A stretch of DNA of 64,000 bases from Malania oleifera (lineage: Eukaryota > Streptophyta > Magnoliopsida > Santalales > Ximeniaceae). Below are positions 44,683 to 59,600 of the stretch, one piece after another (the first letter of the stretch is position 1; every line of letters begins with the position of its first letter). Both the position numbers and the translations under genes were made by a program. The DNA lies in contig NC_080426.1 of assembly GCF_029873635.1 (NCBI RefSeq), positions 51,350,093-51,414,092 on the forward strand. The letters are read 5' to 3'. The notes under the pieces were generated by a model. It made no database searches. It saw only the letters and a list, made by a program, of their open reading frames with translations, and was not told the DNA's origin.

Positions 44683-47600
44683 ATGGATTCACCGAGGCGG
44701 ACATGCCTGAAACTCCAAATCCCCACCGAATCTGAACCCCACCCGACCCACCAACCCATCTTCGTCAAAGGCACATGGTTTCCCACTCACTTCCATCTCT
44801 CCATCACCGACGGCCTCCATGCCTGGAGCTGTCACGGTTCCAACCTCTCTCCTCAATCTTTGGATTCTAGAAAGTGTTCTATAATGGGAATACTTCTTCA
44901 CAACATTTTTGGTGTTTTTTTTGCAGCATCCGAAGCTGAGGTTCGAGAGCGAGCCGCCCAGTGGGATCAGCCCGTCTCTGACTACGTCAACCTCGCGGAG
45001 CGCTACCTTGGGTTCCAACAGCCTGGTTCAGCCTACGGGTTCGCCGATGCTGGGGACGGTCACAGAAGGGTCAGTTTACTCTTATTCATCCCTATCTTTA
45101 TTTTTTTGGTCCCTTTTTTTGCCAGGGCTTGTTGATTTGTTAGAATTTTGGGAAATAGCTTTTTTTTTTTCCCTTTTATTCAAATGCAAGTCTCTTTGGA
45201 TACTTATACTTGTATCTCTAGTTTAAGCATATGTCTTGGAAGTATTCTTACCTTACATTTAGGAGTATGATTTGGACTTTGGAGACTTTGCATTTGAATT
45301 TGTGTGGATTTGAATAAAGGATACAAAATTATATTGACTTTTTCTTAAATTCACACAAATTCAAATGCAGCGAAATCCATGCTCCCAAACACTAACTTAT
45401 GCAATTTCTCAATTTCAAATTTTCAATGAAAATGATGATATTTTTACCTAATAAATTACAAGAGTTCATAGTGGGATATGTTATGGACATAAAAAGTAAT
45501 TTTATTCACAAAATTGAAAAAAATAAAAATAAAAAGAAATAATTATTTGTATAAAAATAAATTAAAACATACTATCTAATAGCTGTTATCTCTAATACTG
45601 AGGGGATTCCTTTTTCTCGGTCTGATTTTTAGACTCTCCAAAATACCCCTATAACTACTAATAATTATCCTAAAACACCCCTAGAAATACCCCAAAATGT
45701 CCTTATAATTAATCATAACCGCACTTCTAATCAAATTTAAATACCCTTCAACTCCTATTCATTTTCTCTACAATTACTTCTTCAAAATAAATATAAAATT
45801 TTAGGAAAAAAGCCATCTTGCGTGCCTACAACTAGTATATGTAACTATGTAAGGGGATTTCCCAATTTGGTGTCCATTTGTCCTTTCCTTCAATTTAATT
45901 ACTTTGGTGTCCACTTTCCATTTCTAAAAATATACGACAAGAAACCTGAAGTCTCACTAGGTGAGGTCAGTTGCATGAATCCTTTTTAGCCAATTCTCTT
46001 GATCAAAAACATTTTCCTCTAGATTAAATTCTTCCTCACTACCTCATTTCGGGTTATTTTAGGTTTATCCCTATCCCTTTTAATACTAGAAACAATAATT
46101 CTCTCTTCCTTATAACTGTGCTACTAGACCTGCGTTTCAAATGCCGAAATCATCTAAATCACCCCTCCCTTATCTTGTCTTCAACCGGTGCTATGCTTAG
46201 TTTATTGCGTATATGTTCGTTTCTTAATTTATCTTTTAATGTTATACTACTCATCCACCGTAACATTCACATTTTGGCAACTTTTACTTTTTATACATGT
46301 TATTTCTTAGTTGCCTAAGATTTTGATCCACAAAGCATGGCCGACCTTGTAGCTGTCTTGTAGAACTTTCTTTTAATTTTAAAGGTATTTTACGATCACA
46401 AAACATGCTCGATACACTATTTTACGCAACCTACTTTAACTTTATGTATTATAACCCCTTCAATTTCCCCATCCGCTTGCATAATAGATCTAAGACATCG
46501 AAGTCTACTAGTTCTATTAATTTCTTGATTAATATGCTTACATAAATATAAATTGAATAATAAAGACTAGATAATCCATAATAATTTGAACTAACACATA
46601 AATATTTTACATGTAAGTATGTAACTAACTCATCACCACAATTTTTTGATTTGGTTTCTATTTTTCAAAAGTATAGAATATTTCCATAGATTTAAATTAT
46701 ACTAAAAAATATATGGGACAAAATTTTGTCCTATAACTTTATTGTGTTAGTGGGTCAACGTTGGAGACATAAAAAATGATTTTAATTAAGTTATATAATA
46801 GAAAAAATATAAAAACTAATTAACTATATAATAATAAAAAATAAAACATATCACACATGCACAAATTGTTGGGTGCATGTGGGGAAGTATAAAATTAAAA
46901 GGATAGAAATTCAAACATAAAGGTAGAGGAGCTGGGTACATGAAAAACTGTGGACTTCCTAACAAAATTTCTATCATGGGATTGATATTATTGCATGAAA
47001 TTATATTGGAATATTTCACTTCAAAAACCTGGTGCTACTGCCTTTTCTAGGCAATCCATGTTATTTTGCTTGTTGCAGCCAACTTAAATTAAATGGTCGT
47101 GCAAGTGGCCATGCAAGTGGCTGATCCACTTGCTGTGTTGAAGGGAGATAATAAAATTACAAACTATAAATTCAACATACTTTCTAAATTGCTTAATTTT
47201 TTTTTCTTTTACTGCCTTGGTAAATAAATCCGCCAGCTCTTTGGTGTTAACAAATTGTAGGTGAATTTTCTCCTTCCTGCATGAGTTCCTTGATAAAATG
47301 ATGTCACAATTCAATAATGGTGTAAATCCATGGTATTCTTCTTAAGCATAACATTTTGCAGGCCCTGTCTGTTACTGCGATATATTTTTCTTGAGCTAAT
47401 GAAAGTGCCACTAATTTATTTATTTATTTTTTATGCCCATGAAACTATTTTTGACCCCAAGTGAAATAAATATCTTGAGGTGCTTTTGAGATTGTCAGCT
47501 GAGCCTGCCTAATCAATTCTTTTCCTAACATATTTGATCTGAACATTCTTGCTCCTTGAGGATAACATAAATTTTTGGGGCCATAGTGTTAGGGTTGCAA

Positions 47601-50600
47601 ACGAACCAAGCCACTCACGAGTGACGTGGGAGTTCGGTTTGGTAAGAGCTTGTTCAGGCCCATTCATTATATAAATGAGTGATTCCCAAACCCAATTTTA
47701 TAGCTCGTTTAATAAACGAGCCAATCCTAAGCATGAATGGGCTTGCCTCATGAGCAGCTCGATTATTGGTTGAGTTTGGGCTTGTTTAATAGGCTTGGAT
47801 TAGACTCATTTATGAGCTCTAGTTTAATAAGGTCGAATTGGGATTGATAGGCTGTAGTGGGGTTAAAAGTAGGGATTTTTTGGGCATCGGCTTATTTAGC
47901 TTAGACTCTATAACTTAACTTTAGTGATTGGGCCTATGCGCAAGGCCGATAGGTTAGCTTGGTGAGGGCAATAAACTGTAACGTAGTATTAGTAAGAACC
48001 CTTTTTCACCTTTTATCTAACAAAAACTTAAGAGCATCTCACCTCTCAAAGTGAGAGGTTCCAAAAGGACCAAAATATTTTGTAAGCATCTTGGTAGCTC
48101 AGCCTGGTAAGCTCATGAGCTTGTTAATTTGCATAATAAACAAGCTTGAGCAAGTAAATTAAAGTTCAGTTTTGAGCTTGGCTTGAGCTTATTCTTGGTT
48201 ATAAATTAATAAACAAGCTTGAGCATGGGCAAAGCTTGGATCAGCTCGCATTGTTTGCAGCCCTACGTAGTGTAATTTGCTAGGTTGGTGCATAAATCTT
48301 GAAATAAGCTAACTAGGTAAACAATATCTGACTTTTAAAAAAAAAAAAAAAAAATATAAAAAGAAAATTCATTAATGTATAGAAAAAAGAATTCCACGAA
48401 AAGGAGGATAAGAAATTTTCCTAACACAAAAAAAAAGAGCAAACAAATGGAAAGAAAAAAAAAAATTACAGCAAAGCCCCTTTCCATCCCTTTGAAGATC
48501 CAATAACAACATTCCTTGAAATAAACCCAAAGAATGAGCCCAAAAAGAAGCCCTGGAAATAACTCTATGCCAAAGAAAATGCCCAAAATTTATATTACTG
48601 TTGAGAATCCTTGCATTCCTTTGGTTCCAGAGTCCAAAAAATGCCAAAAACTGCACATCTCCATAAGATTTTCCCTGGGTTACTCCTCCCAAATCCTTTG
48701 TACCATGTCATTAGGGAAACATCAACAATCTTAGGAATAACTAGTGCCTCCTCAAAGACTGAAAAAAGGAAAGCTCAAAGCTACCTAGCCACCCTACAAC
48801 ATAGAAACTAGTGATCACTTGTCTTGCCTACTTCCAAACACCCGACACAAATATTTAGACTTATGGCTTATAAGATCTCCTCAATTGCAGCAAATCATTA
48901 GTATTAAGCCTATTAGGGGTCAGAGTCCTCTTAAAAGCCTTGATCTTATGAGGAACCTTGGCCTTCCAAATAAAGTGGTTCAAAGGAAAAAAGAAGAATA
49001 TGGTTTTTTCAAGAACTAGGCAAGAAAAGATATTTTGGAAGACAAACCAGAAGAATCTCCGAGAGTAGGAAGCATTATTTGGTACATTAAGCAAGAGGGA
49101 GGCTCTAGAAAGTTGAGGGAACAAAGATTCCGAAAATACCTCACCTACCAACATTTTCCCAGAAGCGAATATATGATTCCTAAATTCCTACATGATAGCA
49201 AGTAAGAAGTAAAAAGAACTGAGATATGTGAGAAATTAATTTCCAAGGACTAGCATATGAAATAATGCCACTACCCCTAGTATCCCGCCCATTCCCATGC
49301 TCTGTACTTACTTTTAATAACCACGTGCCCTAAAGAATCAACCTCCAAGTTAAACCTCCACAGCCATTTACCCACCAAAGAAATGTTTCTAGACACCAAG
49401 TTTCTAAGCTGAGTTAGGTCTTTTCACCTTCTCACAACAAACTAGATGAACTCTCTTCTCATCTCCAACACTTGACCATAAAAAATATCTCATAATCTTC
49501 TCCAAGTCAACATTCACCCAAAGGAAAGATAATTAATGGGAATGTTAGAAAGAACAGTATTTGACAAGAGTAATACGATCCCCTAAAGATAAATAAGTCA
49601 TTTTCCAACCTTCCAATCTTCTACCCACTCTCTCCACCACCTGTTCCCAAAAAGAAGAGGAATTAGGATTGCCACCTAGAGAAAAGCTCAAATAAGTTAA
49701 AGGCCAATCCAACTACACTCTAAATTAGCAAAAGCTTCTAAAGCACCCTCACTCAAATTAATACCCATAACCCCACTCTTGGATATATTGATCTTTAATC
49801 CTGAAATTTTCTCAAATATTTTTGGCAAAGTCAAAACCTTGAGGTCCTTCGATAATTTTCCTTTATTAATTAAAATAAAGGGCAAGGCTCTTGCATCTCT
49901 GCTTATGCTCCTTTTTTTTTTTTTTTTCTTTTTTCCTTTTTTTTCCCAAGAGATTCATAGTTGCAAGTTGCTCTAATACAAGGACTTGGTACACCTTCAT
50001 ACCCCATTTTGATGATATCCCAAAGATCTTGGGAGATGAACAATGTCTTCATAAGAGTGCTCAATAAATTGTAATTTTCTCCAACGAAGTGTGGAATTCC
50101 CTTTTGGAAATACTTAAAAGTGAGCTCATTGCTGCCACTTGAGACCACGTTGTGGGCCTTGTGGCTAATATGTGTGGGGACTACATTGAGAGAAAAATGA
50201 GGAGCTGGCTCAGATACAATTAAATTTTTGGGTGCATATGGGAATGAGTGAAATTAAAATGCTAGAAATTTAAATATAATGGCAGAGGAGCTGGGTATGC
50301 AAAAAAAAGGAAAAAATATAAGACTTCCTCACAAAACTGCTATCATAAGATTGAGCTAATTGCATGGAATTATATTGGAATACTTCGTTTCGGAAAATGG
50401 AGTTGCTGCCCTTTTTTTACACAATCCATGTCAATTTGATTGTTGCAGCCAACTTAAATTAAATGTTCATGCAAGTGGTGATGCAAGTGGATGATCAACT
50501 TGCTTACAGCTAATGCTTAGTTGTTCAGGGGAAATAAGAAAAGAATACATATTAATATTCTAGCATAAATAGGTAGTCTATAGACTACATACATACATAA

Positions 50601-53600
50601 CTAAAATACCCATGTAATTATTGATCAACTAGTAAAACTAACGTAATACAAAACAAATATATAGGTATCCAATTATCAACCCATGACTACTTATAACTAT
50701 CACATAAATATTGAATAATTAAAAAATAACTTCAAATCTTTCTTCCAATTTTCAACATCCCAACCTATCCCCTCTACAAGACATCAAATCTTTAACATCC
50801 TAAGCTATCCCCTATGCAAATTATATGTCAATACAGGAGTGTTTTAAAATGCGTTTTTGAGGCACGCCTCAAGGCATGCATCAGTGTGTTTTCAGCCATA
50901 AATGTCTCAATGTGTACTTCAAAATGCAAAATTCCTATAAGGCTAACAGTCGTACACCTTTTGGCTTTGTGTGTGTGCCTCAGACAAAAATGCTCACCTT
51001 TATGCCTCAAGACTAAGGCATACATGCCTTTTTGTTCCCATATTTTAACTTATTTTTAATAGAAAATAAGAATTAGGGCACAAATGCCCCTCTCCGTTTT
51101 TGTGAGACTGCTCTTTATGTTCGACAAAGCAGCCCCTTGGCGAAGCAGTTTCTTTGTCTGGACCATTGATCTGCTCCAGCAATACTTCTCTGGCCATTGC
51201 TCCTCCAACTGGACTGTTGTCTCTCTCTTTCTCCATAATGGGTCTTTGAGAATCTCTCCCCACCTTATAAGTCTTCATGAATCTCTCTCTCTTATTGAGG
51301 CTCATGGAATCACTCCTCGAGGCTCATGGAAATCTCCTTATGAACTTAGAAGTTTGAAGCAAGGGGAGTCTTGGTCAAACATGTGACTATCTTTGAGTCG
51401 AATAGGCTACTGTCCCCTCTCTTTGACTTTGATTTTGTAATGTTTACTTAAAAGTTTAGACTTTGAACTATGAAAAAAGTGTGAATTTTGTAATGTTATG
51501 ACTTACGCTTATCTTTTACATGTTTTATTTGAGTTTGTGGGCCAAAAATGGCCTACAAAAGATTTAAGAATTATTTTTTACCTTTTTATTTATTGTTCAT
51601 TTTTTTTTTTGCTATATATACATTTATTTATTAATTAATAAATACAGTCCCAAAAGGCTTAGGCCTAAATGACTTGAGGCTTACGCCTCACTTCGCTAGG
51701 GGTAAAATGCCTTGCCTTATGCCTGCGCCTTTTTAATTGATTCAAAGTACAGACCTTATTATGTCTAGTAGCTTACAATAACTCATAGTAGGATAAAGAG
51801 TAATTATAGACATAAGTATTTAATTAAATTATTAAAATAGAATAAGGTAAAAAGTATGAAGAATTAATTATATAAAAAAATATATAATAACATTGTTACT
51901 GCATCGTATGTGTTTGATGACTTGTACATATGTAAACGGGACTTCCTACTTTGGTGCCACTTTTCATTTCATAAAATGCCCTTACACAAATATTGGTTAA
52001 ATAGGGAACATAATGTGATATAAAAAGTGTTAGATAACTGATTAGGACTAACAACTATAAATAACTTGTTGGCCTAACAAGGCTTACGAATTTTATTTTG
52101 ATGATAACAAATCGAGAAAACTTAATATGTTTGGTTAAGTGATGATGTTTCAGGTAACACAAGTATCAAGCTCAAGTGATCCAAGTGACTAATATCAAAG
52201 TGCTTAACAAAGTCTGAAAAGCTTGAACTACATGAAGACTTAGTGATTAGAAGAGTCATAGTTTTTAAAGTCTCATGTAAGTACTTCAAACATTTCAATA
52301 TGAATGAATGAAGCTCTTAGGAATCTTTTTTTGACTTAGAGACCAATTTTTGAAAACCCCGAAAAATGCTTTTTTAAGTTATATTGAAGTTTTTCAAAAA
52401 TTGAAGGATTAAAGTCTTGAAAATTAAACATTGTGGAAATTTGCTAGTTCAGTCGACTGACCAAAATAGATTAGTCAACTGACATTTTTATGTTGAATTA
52501 ATTGAGCAGACAGAACAGGCCCAGTCGACTGACCCTCTAAGATCAGGCGATTGACCCCATTCTGAGTTTGAATTTTTGCTGAAATAGAATAAGATCAGGC
52601 GACTGACCCCGATAGATTCGGCAACTGACCTTTGTAAAATTCAAAATAAAACAACGAGAGAATATTTCCAAAATAGATTGCTTGACTCCCAAACTTTATG
52701 AAAACTTGGGAAACACTCCAAGTAACTTGGGGAATACGAAAATTAAACTTTTTCCTTCTATAAATACATGCTAAATCAAAGGATTAAAGACACCAATACA
52801 TACAATCAACATTCAAGCATAATATTTTCTACTCTTCAAAAAGCTTTCTTGCTAAAACTCTTGCTGAAGTTTCTACTAAGAATTTGCTGATTAAAGCCTA
52901 CGGTTCTTTGTGTTTCTACTGAGTTTCTCAATCTAAGAAAGAACCCTGGTGATAAATTTCTGAGCTTCAATTCTTTCTATATTGATTTTGATTGAAGTAT
53001 ATTGTGGTATTCACTTGTACTAATCTGCTCTTGCTGAGAGTGCTTTTTGTACACAAAAATTGTTCTTGTTTCTCTTGTTATTTTTGACGGTTCAGGATTG
53101 TTAAATCGTTGGACTACCAAGCGTGGGGTATCGCTTGGAGAGGAGGGCTCCATCCTCCTTGAAGGAGTGTGTAAGCGGTTTGCTCCGCTTGGTTAAGGGA
53201 GTGGTATAGTGAAATCCTTTGGTTGTTTGCCTAAGGCAAGGACGTAGGCGAGTATAGCCGAACCTCGTAAAATCTTAGTGTTTCTCTCTTCTCTACTTTC
53301 TTTAATTTTCTGCATATATAAATTGCGTGGATGTTTACTTAATTGCTGGAAATTAAAAAGTCATTGGGAATTGCGGAAACCTTGATTAAAGGAAGTACAT
53401 TGATAAATATCAAAGTTCATTAACATACTTAAACTCAAGTAACTTGTTTGAAATCAAAATCTGAATTTTGGAAGCTTGCTTAAATTTCTATTTTATTTCA
53501 TATTGAGAAATCAAGCTCACCTTATTGATTGGATTGAGTGTTGGTCATTGCAAATTAATTGTACTTGTGAAGTTGCTGATAAGTTTAATTGTGCTATTAA

Positions 53601-56600
53601 TTGGAGAGTGTGATTGTAATTAATTCAATAGGAAAAGGGATTAAAGTTTCCAAAAGAAATTTTAAAATTCCAATTCACCCCCTCTCTTGGGAGTACACCT
53701 TACTTCTCAATTGGTATCAAAGAGTTAGGTTGTAGTAAATCTTAAACTAGAAGCTACATAAAGATCCCTATGGCACACCTAGGTATATCTCTCTTTGCTG
53801 AGGGTCAATTCTTCATCTAGACCACCTATTTTCTGCAGTGTAAACTACACCTTTTGGAAACAAAGAATGAGAATTTATTTACAAACTATGGATTGGAAAA
53901 CATGGAAAGTTGTCACACATGGTGACCTTATCCCCACTAAAATCGTGGATGGTAAAGAGATACCTAAAGAAGGAAAAGAGATGATTGACAATGACCATAA
54001 GATGTTGCAAGTAAATTTAAGTGCTATGAATGCATTATATTGTGCCCTTCATGTAAATGAATTCAATAGGATTATGACATGTAAATCAGCTAAGAAATCT
54101 GGGACAAACTTGAAGTAATCTATGAAAGTACTATTGATGTAAAAGATAATAGAATCGATATGCTCACTAGCGAGTATGAAGCTTTAAGAATGAATCCTGA
54201 TGAGACCATTACTAGTATGTATATTAGATTCACCCATATAATAAACTCTCTCAATGCCTTAGTAAAGAATTACTCAACTTATGAAATGATACGGAAAATC
54301 CTTAGAGGACTTCTACCAATTTGGGAACCTAAGGCAACTGCAATAACAAAAGGAAGAAAGTTGAAAAATACTTCCCTAGATGAACTGATAGGATCGCTCC
54401 TCACTTATGAGATGGCGATAAATGAAAGAAATTCTGAGAATAATAAAAACAAGAAATCAATAGCTCTCAAGGCTGCTAAAGATAGCTCTAGTGAAGAAGA
54501 AGAAGAAGAAGAAGAAGAAAACGAATTAGATGATGATGATATAGCCTTCATCACTAGAAGACTAGGAAAGTTTTTTTTAAAAAAAAAAAGAAGTTCACTT
54601 GAAAGTTTAAAGGCTTAAAATCTAACAAAGGGGAAACAAGTAAAAAGGAAACAAAGAATGAATCCCCTACTTGTTATAATTGCAAAAAGGTTGGGCATAT
54701 TAAACCTGATTGTCCACAACTTAAGAAGGACACTAAGAAGAAGAAAAAGAAGGTTATGAAAGCTACATGGGATGACTCAAGTTTAAGTTAATGTGAGGAT
54801 GAATCAAGCGATCAAGAAATAGCAAACATTTGCTTCATGGCAAAAGACGATGAGGTAAACTGCATAATAGGTTCATAAGAGTATCTAAAAGAAATCTAGC
54901 CTTGAAAGAACAAAATGAAATACTTAAAAATCAACTAGAAACTTCGAAATCAGCTGAAAAAGAAAAGGACTCTCACATTAATTATCTCATGAATAAGATA
55001 AATGAAATGTCTCAAGACCTAGTAAAGTTACAAGTAAATGGTAAGAGTAAGAAGGATTTAGAAATAAGCAACCTTAAAAGTAAAATTGAGGATAAAGACA
55101 AAATCATCTACAATTTTACAAAAGGAAAGGAAAACTTTGAAAAGCTGATAGGTACTCAAAGAATGTCACTAGACAAAGAAGGAATTGGATTCAATGGAGT
55201 TGAAAACAAAAGGAAAAAGAATCTTTACATGGGGTACTTTGTAAAGGAATCAAAATACTATGCAAGCACATCCTCCACTAATGCTAATGAACACACTACT
55301 TGCTTCTTGTGCAAGAAAGAGGGACACATAAAGTTTGAATGTCCATTTAAAAGAAAAAATAAAGTCAAGAAAGTGTGGAGAGTAAAAGCTGAAACAAAAC
55401 CTGAAACCAAAAAGCCTAAGAAGGTTTGGATACCAAAGAGTAACACCTTGAAACCCTCTTGTAAGTATGCTTTAGGACCACTCTGTCAAAAGACAAATGG
55501 TACTTAGATAGTGAGTGTTCAAGACACATGACCGGAGACAAGTCCAAGTTCACTACATTAATGCTTAAGGATGATTGATATGTCACCTTCGGAGACAATG
55601 CCAAAGGTAAGATAATCGGTATCGAAAAAGTAGGTAAAGATCCATATTTGACTATTGATGAAGTATTACTAGTAGATGGATTAAAACATAATCTACTCAA
55701 CATTAGTCAACTAAGTGATAAAGGATTTGAAATAATCTTTAAACAAGACAAATGCATAGTTGAAAACAAAGATAAGAATAAAATCTTGTTCATTGCAAAA
55801 AGAGTTGATAATGTGTACTGCATAAACTTTGAAAACTTAATCTCTCAAGAAGTCACTTGCTTGACAGCTATGAATGAAGCAAGCTGGCTATGACATGGAG
55901 ACTTGGACATGCAAGCATGGATTTACTTTCTAAACTAGCTAAGAAAAATTTAGTCAAAGGTCTACCTAGTACTAAGTTTGTAAAAGACAATTTGCGACGC
56001 ATGCCAACTTGGAAAGCAAACTAAGACTAACTTTAAAAGAAAGAAACATATTTCCACTAGTAGGCCTTTAGAGCTTATTCATTTAGATTTATTTGGCCCT
56101 ACTAGAACTCAAAATCTTGGAGGAAAGCAATATGCTTTTGTCATAGTTGATGACTACTCCAGGTTTACCTAGGTACTCTTCTTAGTCTCCAAAGATGAAG
56201 CTTGCAAGGTGCTAATTAACTTGTGCAAAAGACTTCAAAATGAAAAAGGATATGGTGTTTTAAATATAAGGAGTGATCAAGGAAGAGAATTTAATAATAA
56301 AGAAGTTGAAAAATTTTGTAATGAACATGGAATCACTCACAATTCTTCAGCGCCTCAAACTCTTCAACAAAATGGAGTCGTTGAAAGAAAGAATAGATCT
56401 CTTCAAGAAATGGCTAGGATTATGCTAAATGAACATAAGCTACCTAAATATTTTTGGGCTGAAGCGGTAAATACCGCATGTTATGTAATGAATAGAGTTT
56501 CCATAAGATCAAGTTTAAATAAAACCCCCTATGAACTATGGAAAGGAAGAAGACCTAACATATCCTATTTTCATGTATTTGGGTGTAAGTGTTTTGTATT

Positions 56601-59600
56601 GAATGATAAAGATGACTTAAAAAAATTCGATGCAAAATTAGATGACGAAATATTCTTAAGATATGCATTAAAAAGCAAAGTATTCAGAATCTACAATAAA
56701 AGAACTCTCACAATTATAGAATCAATACGTGTAACTTTGATGAGGAAAATCCATTTACTAAAACAATAAATATTGAGGATGCTAAAACAAGACAAAAGTT
56801 AGAAGACTTAAAAATAAAAGAAGTCAAGGATGAGACAAATGAACCAACTTCAAATGATGAATCTTTAGAAAATTCTGAACTACTTAGAGAATGGAAATTT
56901 GTAAGGAATCATCCAAAAGATCAAATTATAGGAGAACCTTCACGTGGTGTATCCACTAGATCTTCATTGAAAAATATATGCAATCATTATGCATTCCTAT
57001 CTCAAGAAGAACCTAAGAACATTGAAGAAGCCTTAAGGGATGATTCTTGGATAGTTGCTATGCAAGAAGAGCTATATCAGTTTCAAAGAAATAAAGTATG
57101 GAAGTTAGTTCCTAGACCCGATGATCATCCAATAATTGGAACAAAATGGGTATTTAGGAATAAAAAGGATGAAAATGGAATAGTAGTACGTAACAAAGTT
57201 AGACTTGTGGCTTAAGGATATAACCAAGAAGAGGGAATAAACTACGATGAGACTTTTGCTCCCATAGTTAGAATGGAAGCTATAAGAATGTTATTAGCCT
57301 ATGCATCTCACAAGGAATTCAAACTCTATCGAATGGATGTAAAGAGTGCATTCTTAAATGGATTCATAAATGAAGAAGTCTATGTGGCACAACCATCAGG
57401 ATTTGAGGATATCCATAAACCTGATTATGTGTTTAGGTTAACAAAAGTTTTATATGAGTTGAAACAAGCCCCTACGGCATGGTATGAGAGGTTGAGTGAA
57501 TTTTTACTAGAATAGAGATTTTCTAGAGGAAAGGTAGACATCACATTATTTATTAAATCTAAAAATGAAGATATGCTCATCATTCAAATCTATGTAGATG
57601 ATATTATATTTGGTGCTGCAAACGAAGATTTATGTAAGGACTTTGCCAAATGTATGCAAGAAGAATTTGAAATGAGTATGATGGGATAATTAAATTACTT
57701 CTTAGGACTTCAAATAAAGCAAGCTAAAATTGGAACTTTTATAAATCAATCAAAATATATAAAAGATATGCTGAAGAAGTTTGATATGGAAGGTAGTAAA
57801 CCTATAGGTACTTCAATGAGTACGTCCATAAGTCTTGATAAGGATGAAAAAGGAAAACCGGTAGATATGAAATATTACCGAGGCATGATAGGTAGTCTAC
57901 TATATTTGACAGCTAGTAGACCAGATATAATGTTTAGTGTATGCATGTGTGCTTGATTTCAGTCAGCCCTTAAGGAATCTCACCAAATAGCCGTAAAACG
58001 AATTTTAAGATACTTGATAGGTACTATTGACTTAGGTCTATAGTATCCTAAGGACACCAACTTTGAGATGATAAGCTATTCGGACGTTGATTATGCTGGA
58101 TGAAGATTGATAGAAAAGCACAAGTGGTACTTGCCACTTTCTAGGAAGGTCTCTTGTGTCTTGGTTCTCCAAGAAACAAAATTCCGTAGCCCTGTCTATT
58201 GCTGAAGTTGAGTATGTGGTAGCAGGTAGTTATTGTGCACAAACACTCTATATGAAACAACAATTAAAAGATTTTAATTTAAAGTATTTAACAATTCCTA
58301 TAAAATGTGATAATACAAGTGCGATAAGAGGAGATTTTACTTGAATTTGTGAATACAAATGACCAATGGACTGATATTTTTACCAAACCTCTTCTCGAAG
58401 ATAGATTTATATCTATAAGAAGAGAACTCGGATTGTTACATAGCAGAGAAGTTGTTTAAAGAAGTTAGCAAATAGGAAATCAAAAGTAGAAGAGGTCAGG
58501 TGACTGAACTTTTAGCCTCAGTCAACTGATCCCTTTTTGACTTTATTAATTTTTTAGGATGAGCAAGGTCAGGCGACCGCCTTAATCCTCAGTCGACGGA
58601 CATGCTATTGTCTGAAAAAATTTTAAATGCGCCTAAATGTTAGGCGACTGACCTTGTGTTCAATCGACTGATTGACGGAGTTTGAAAACAAACAGTTCGC
58701 AAACCCTAAAATTTTCAAGCCTCTAGTTAACTAACCCTGGTTTGCTCCTCTCGTCTCTTTAGTCTCCTTTGATCCTCAGTGCACCTACACTTCAAAAACA
58801 TCCGATTAACCTTCGAAACTCATCACCCTACATCATTCCCTCACAAAATTCTAGGGTTTTACTGTTCAGTTTTGAGCTCACGATGCCTAGAACGAAGACG
58901 GTTGGGCGTAAGCAAACAACGCAAGCAGATGAAGATTCCCCCATTGAGCAATGGCTTGTCACTCCTCATGCTAGGCGTTTATATAAAAATCATCTCCGTT
59001 TGACGGATCCGATTCTTGGTACTTCATTTTTCGAAGAAGATTTTCTCGACATCCTACCCATGTTCAAGAACCTTTGTTGGAAAAATTTCATTGCCTACCA
59101 AGCCAAAGACCATTTTCCTAAACTTGTAAAAATTTTCTATGCCAATTTGGTTAAAGGGGAGTCGGTAGTCACTATTGAAGTCTTGGGTAAATCCATCGCA
59201 CTTTCACCATAAACCTTGGCTACTATCTTCAATATACGTCAAGGCGAATTCGAATGTCCTCCTTTTGGACAAACATGGATTATGGAGTAAGGTTTTACTC
59301 CCGATGAATTTTTACCACTAATTATGGTTGAAGCGCCTGTTTACTTCGGATATCCTCCATTGTACAAGCAACTGAATCTCCAAGCCCAGATCCTCCAAAA
59401 GATCATCACATACAACATCCTCCCACTGGTTGGTTCTCATGACTATATGACATACTTGGAATGTTTTGTTATGTGGTGTTTGCTGAAAGGAAAGAAGCTG
59501 GACTTATCGAACTTAGTCCTTAAATGGATGATTTCTCGTACTAAAGCTCGTTGAGTCACTCTACCCTATGGAGTAATTTTGAACCTCCTATTTGCTCATC

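Larger units (their letters stand above)
46867..50515 (-). mobile_element. Ty1/Copia remnant, antisense in XRCC4 intron 2
   Basis: Direct repeats at about 46,867-47,145 and 50,233-50,515 are the LTRs; both contain GTTGCAGCCAACTTAAATTA. Read on the minus strand: a primer-site-like TTGTATCTGAGC after the right LTR, a gag start at 50,148 with I-P-H-F-V-G-E-N-Y (typical Copia D/G-E-N-Y) and M-K-T-L-F-I-S-Q-D-L-W, then foreign L1 sequence, and before the left LTR the RNase H end with N-T-K-E-L-A-D-L-F-T-K-A-V near 47,230. Protease, integrase and RT are missing. Stops are present. A hAT MITE and L1 sequence sit inside it. Confidence 0.75.

Noticed and set aside
44689..45018. 109-codon ORF on the minus strand
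   Set aside because: Antisense shadow of XRCC4 exons 1-2; reading runs across the intron.
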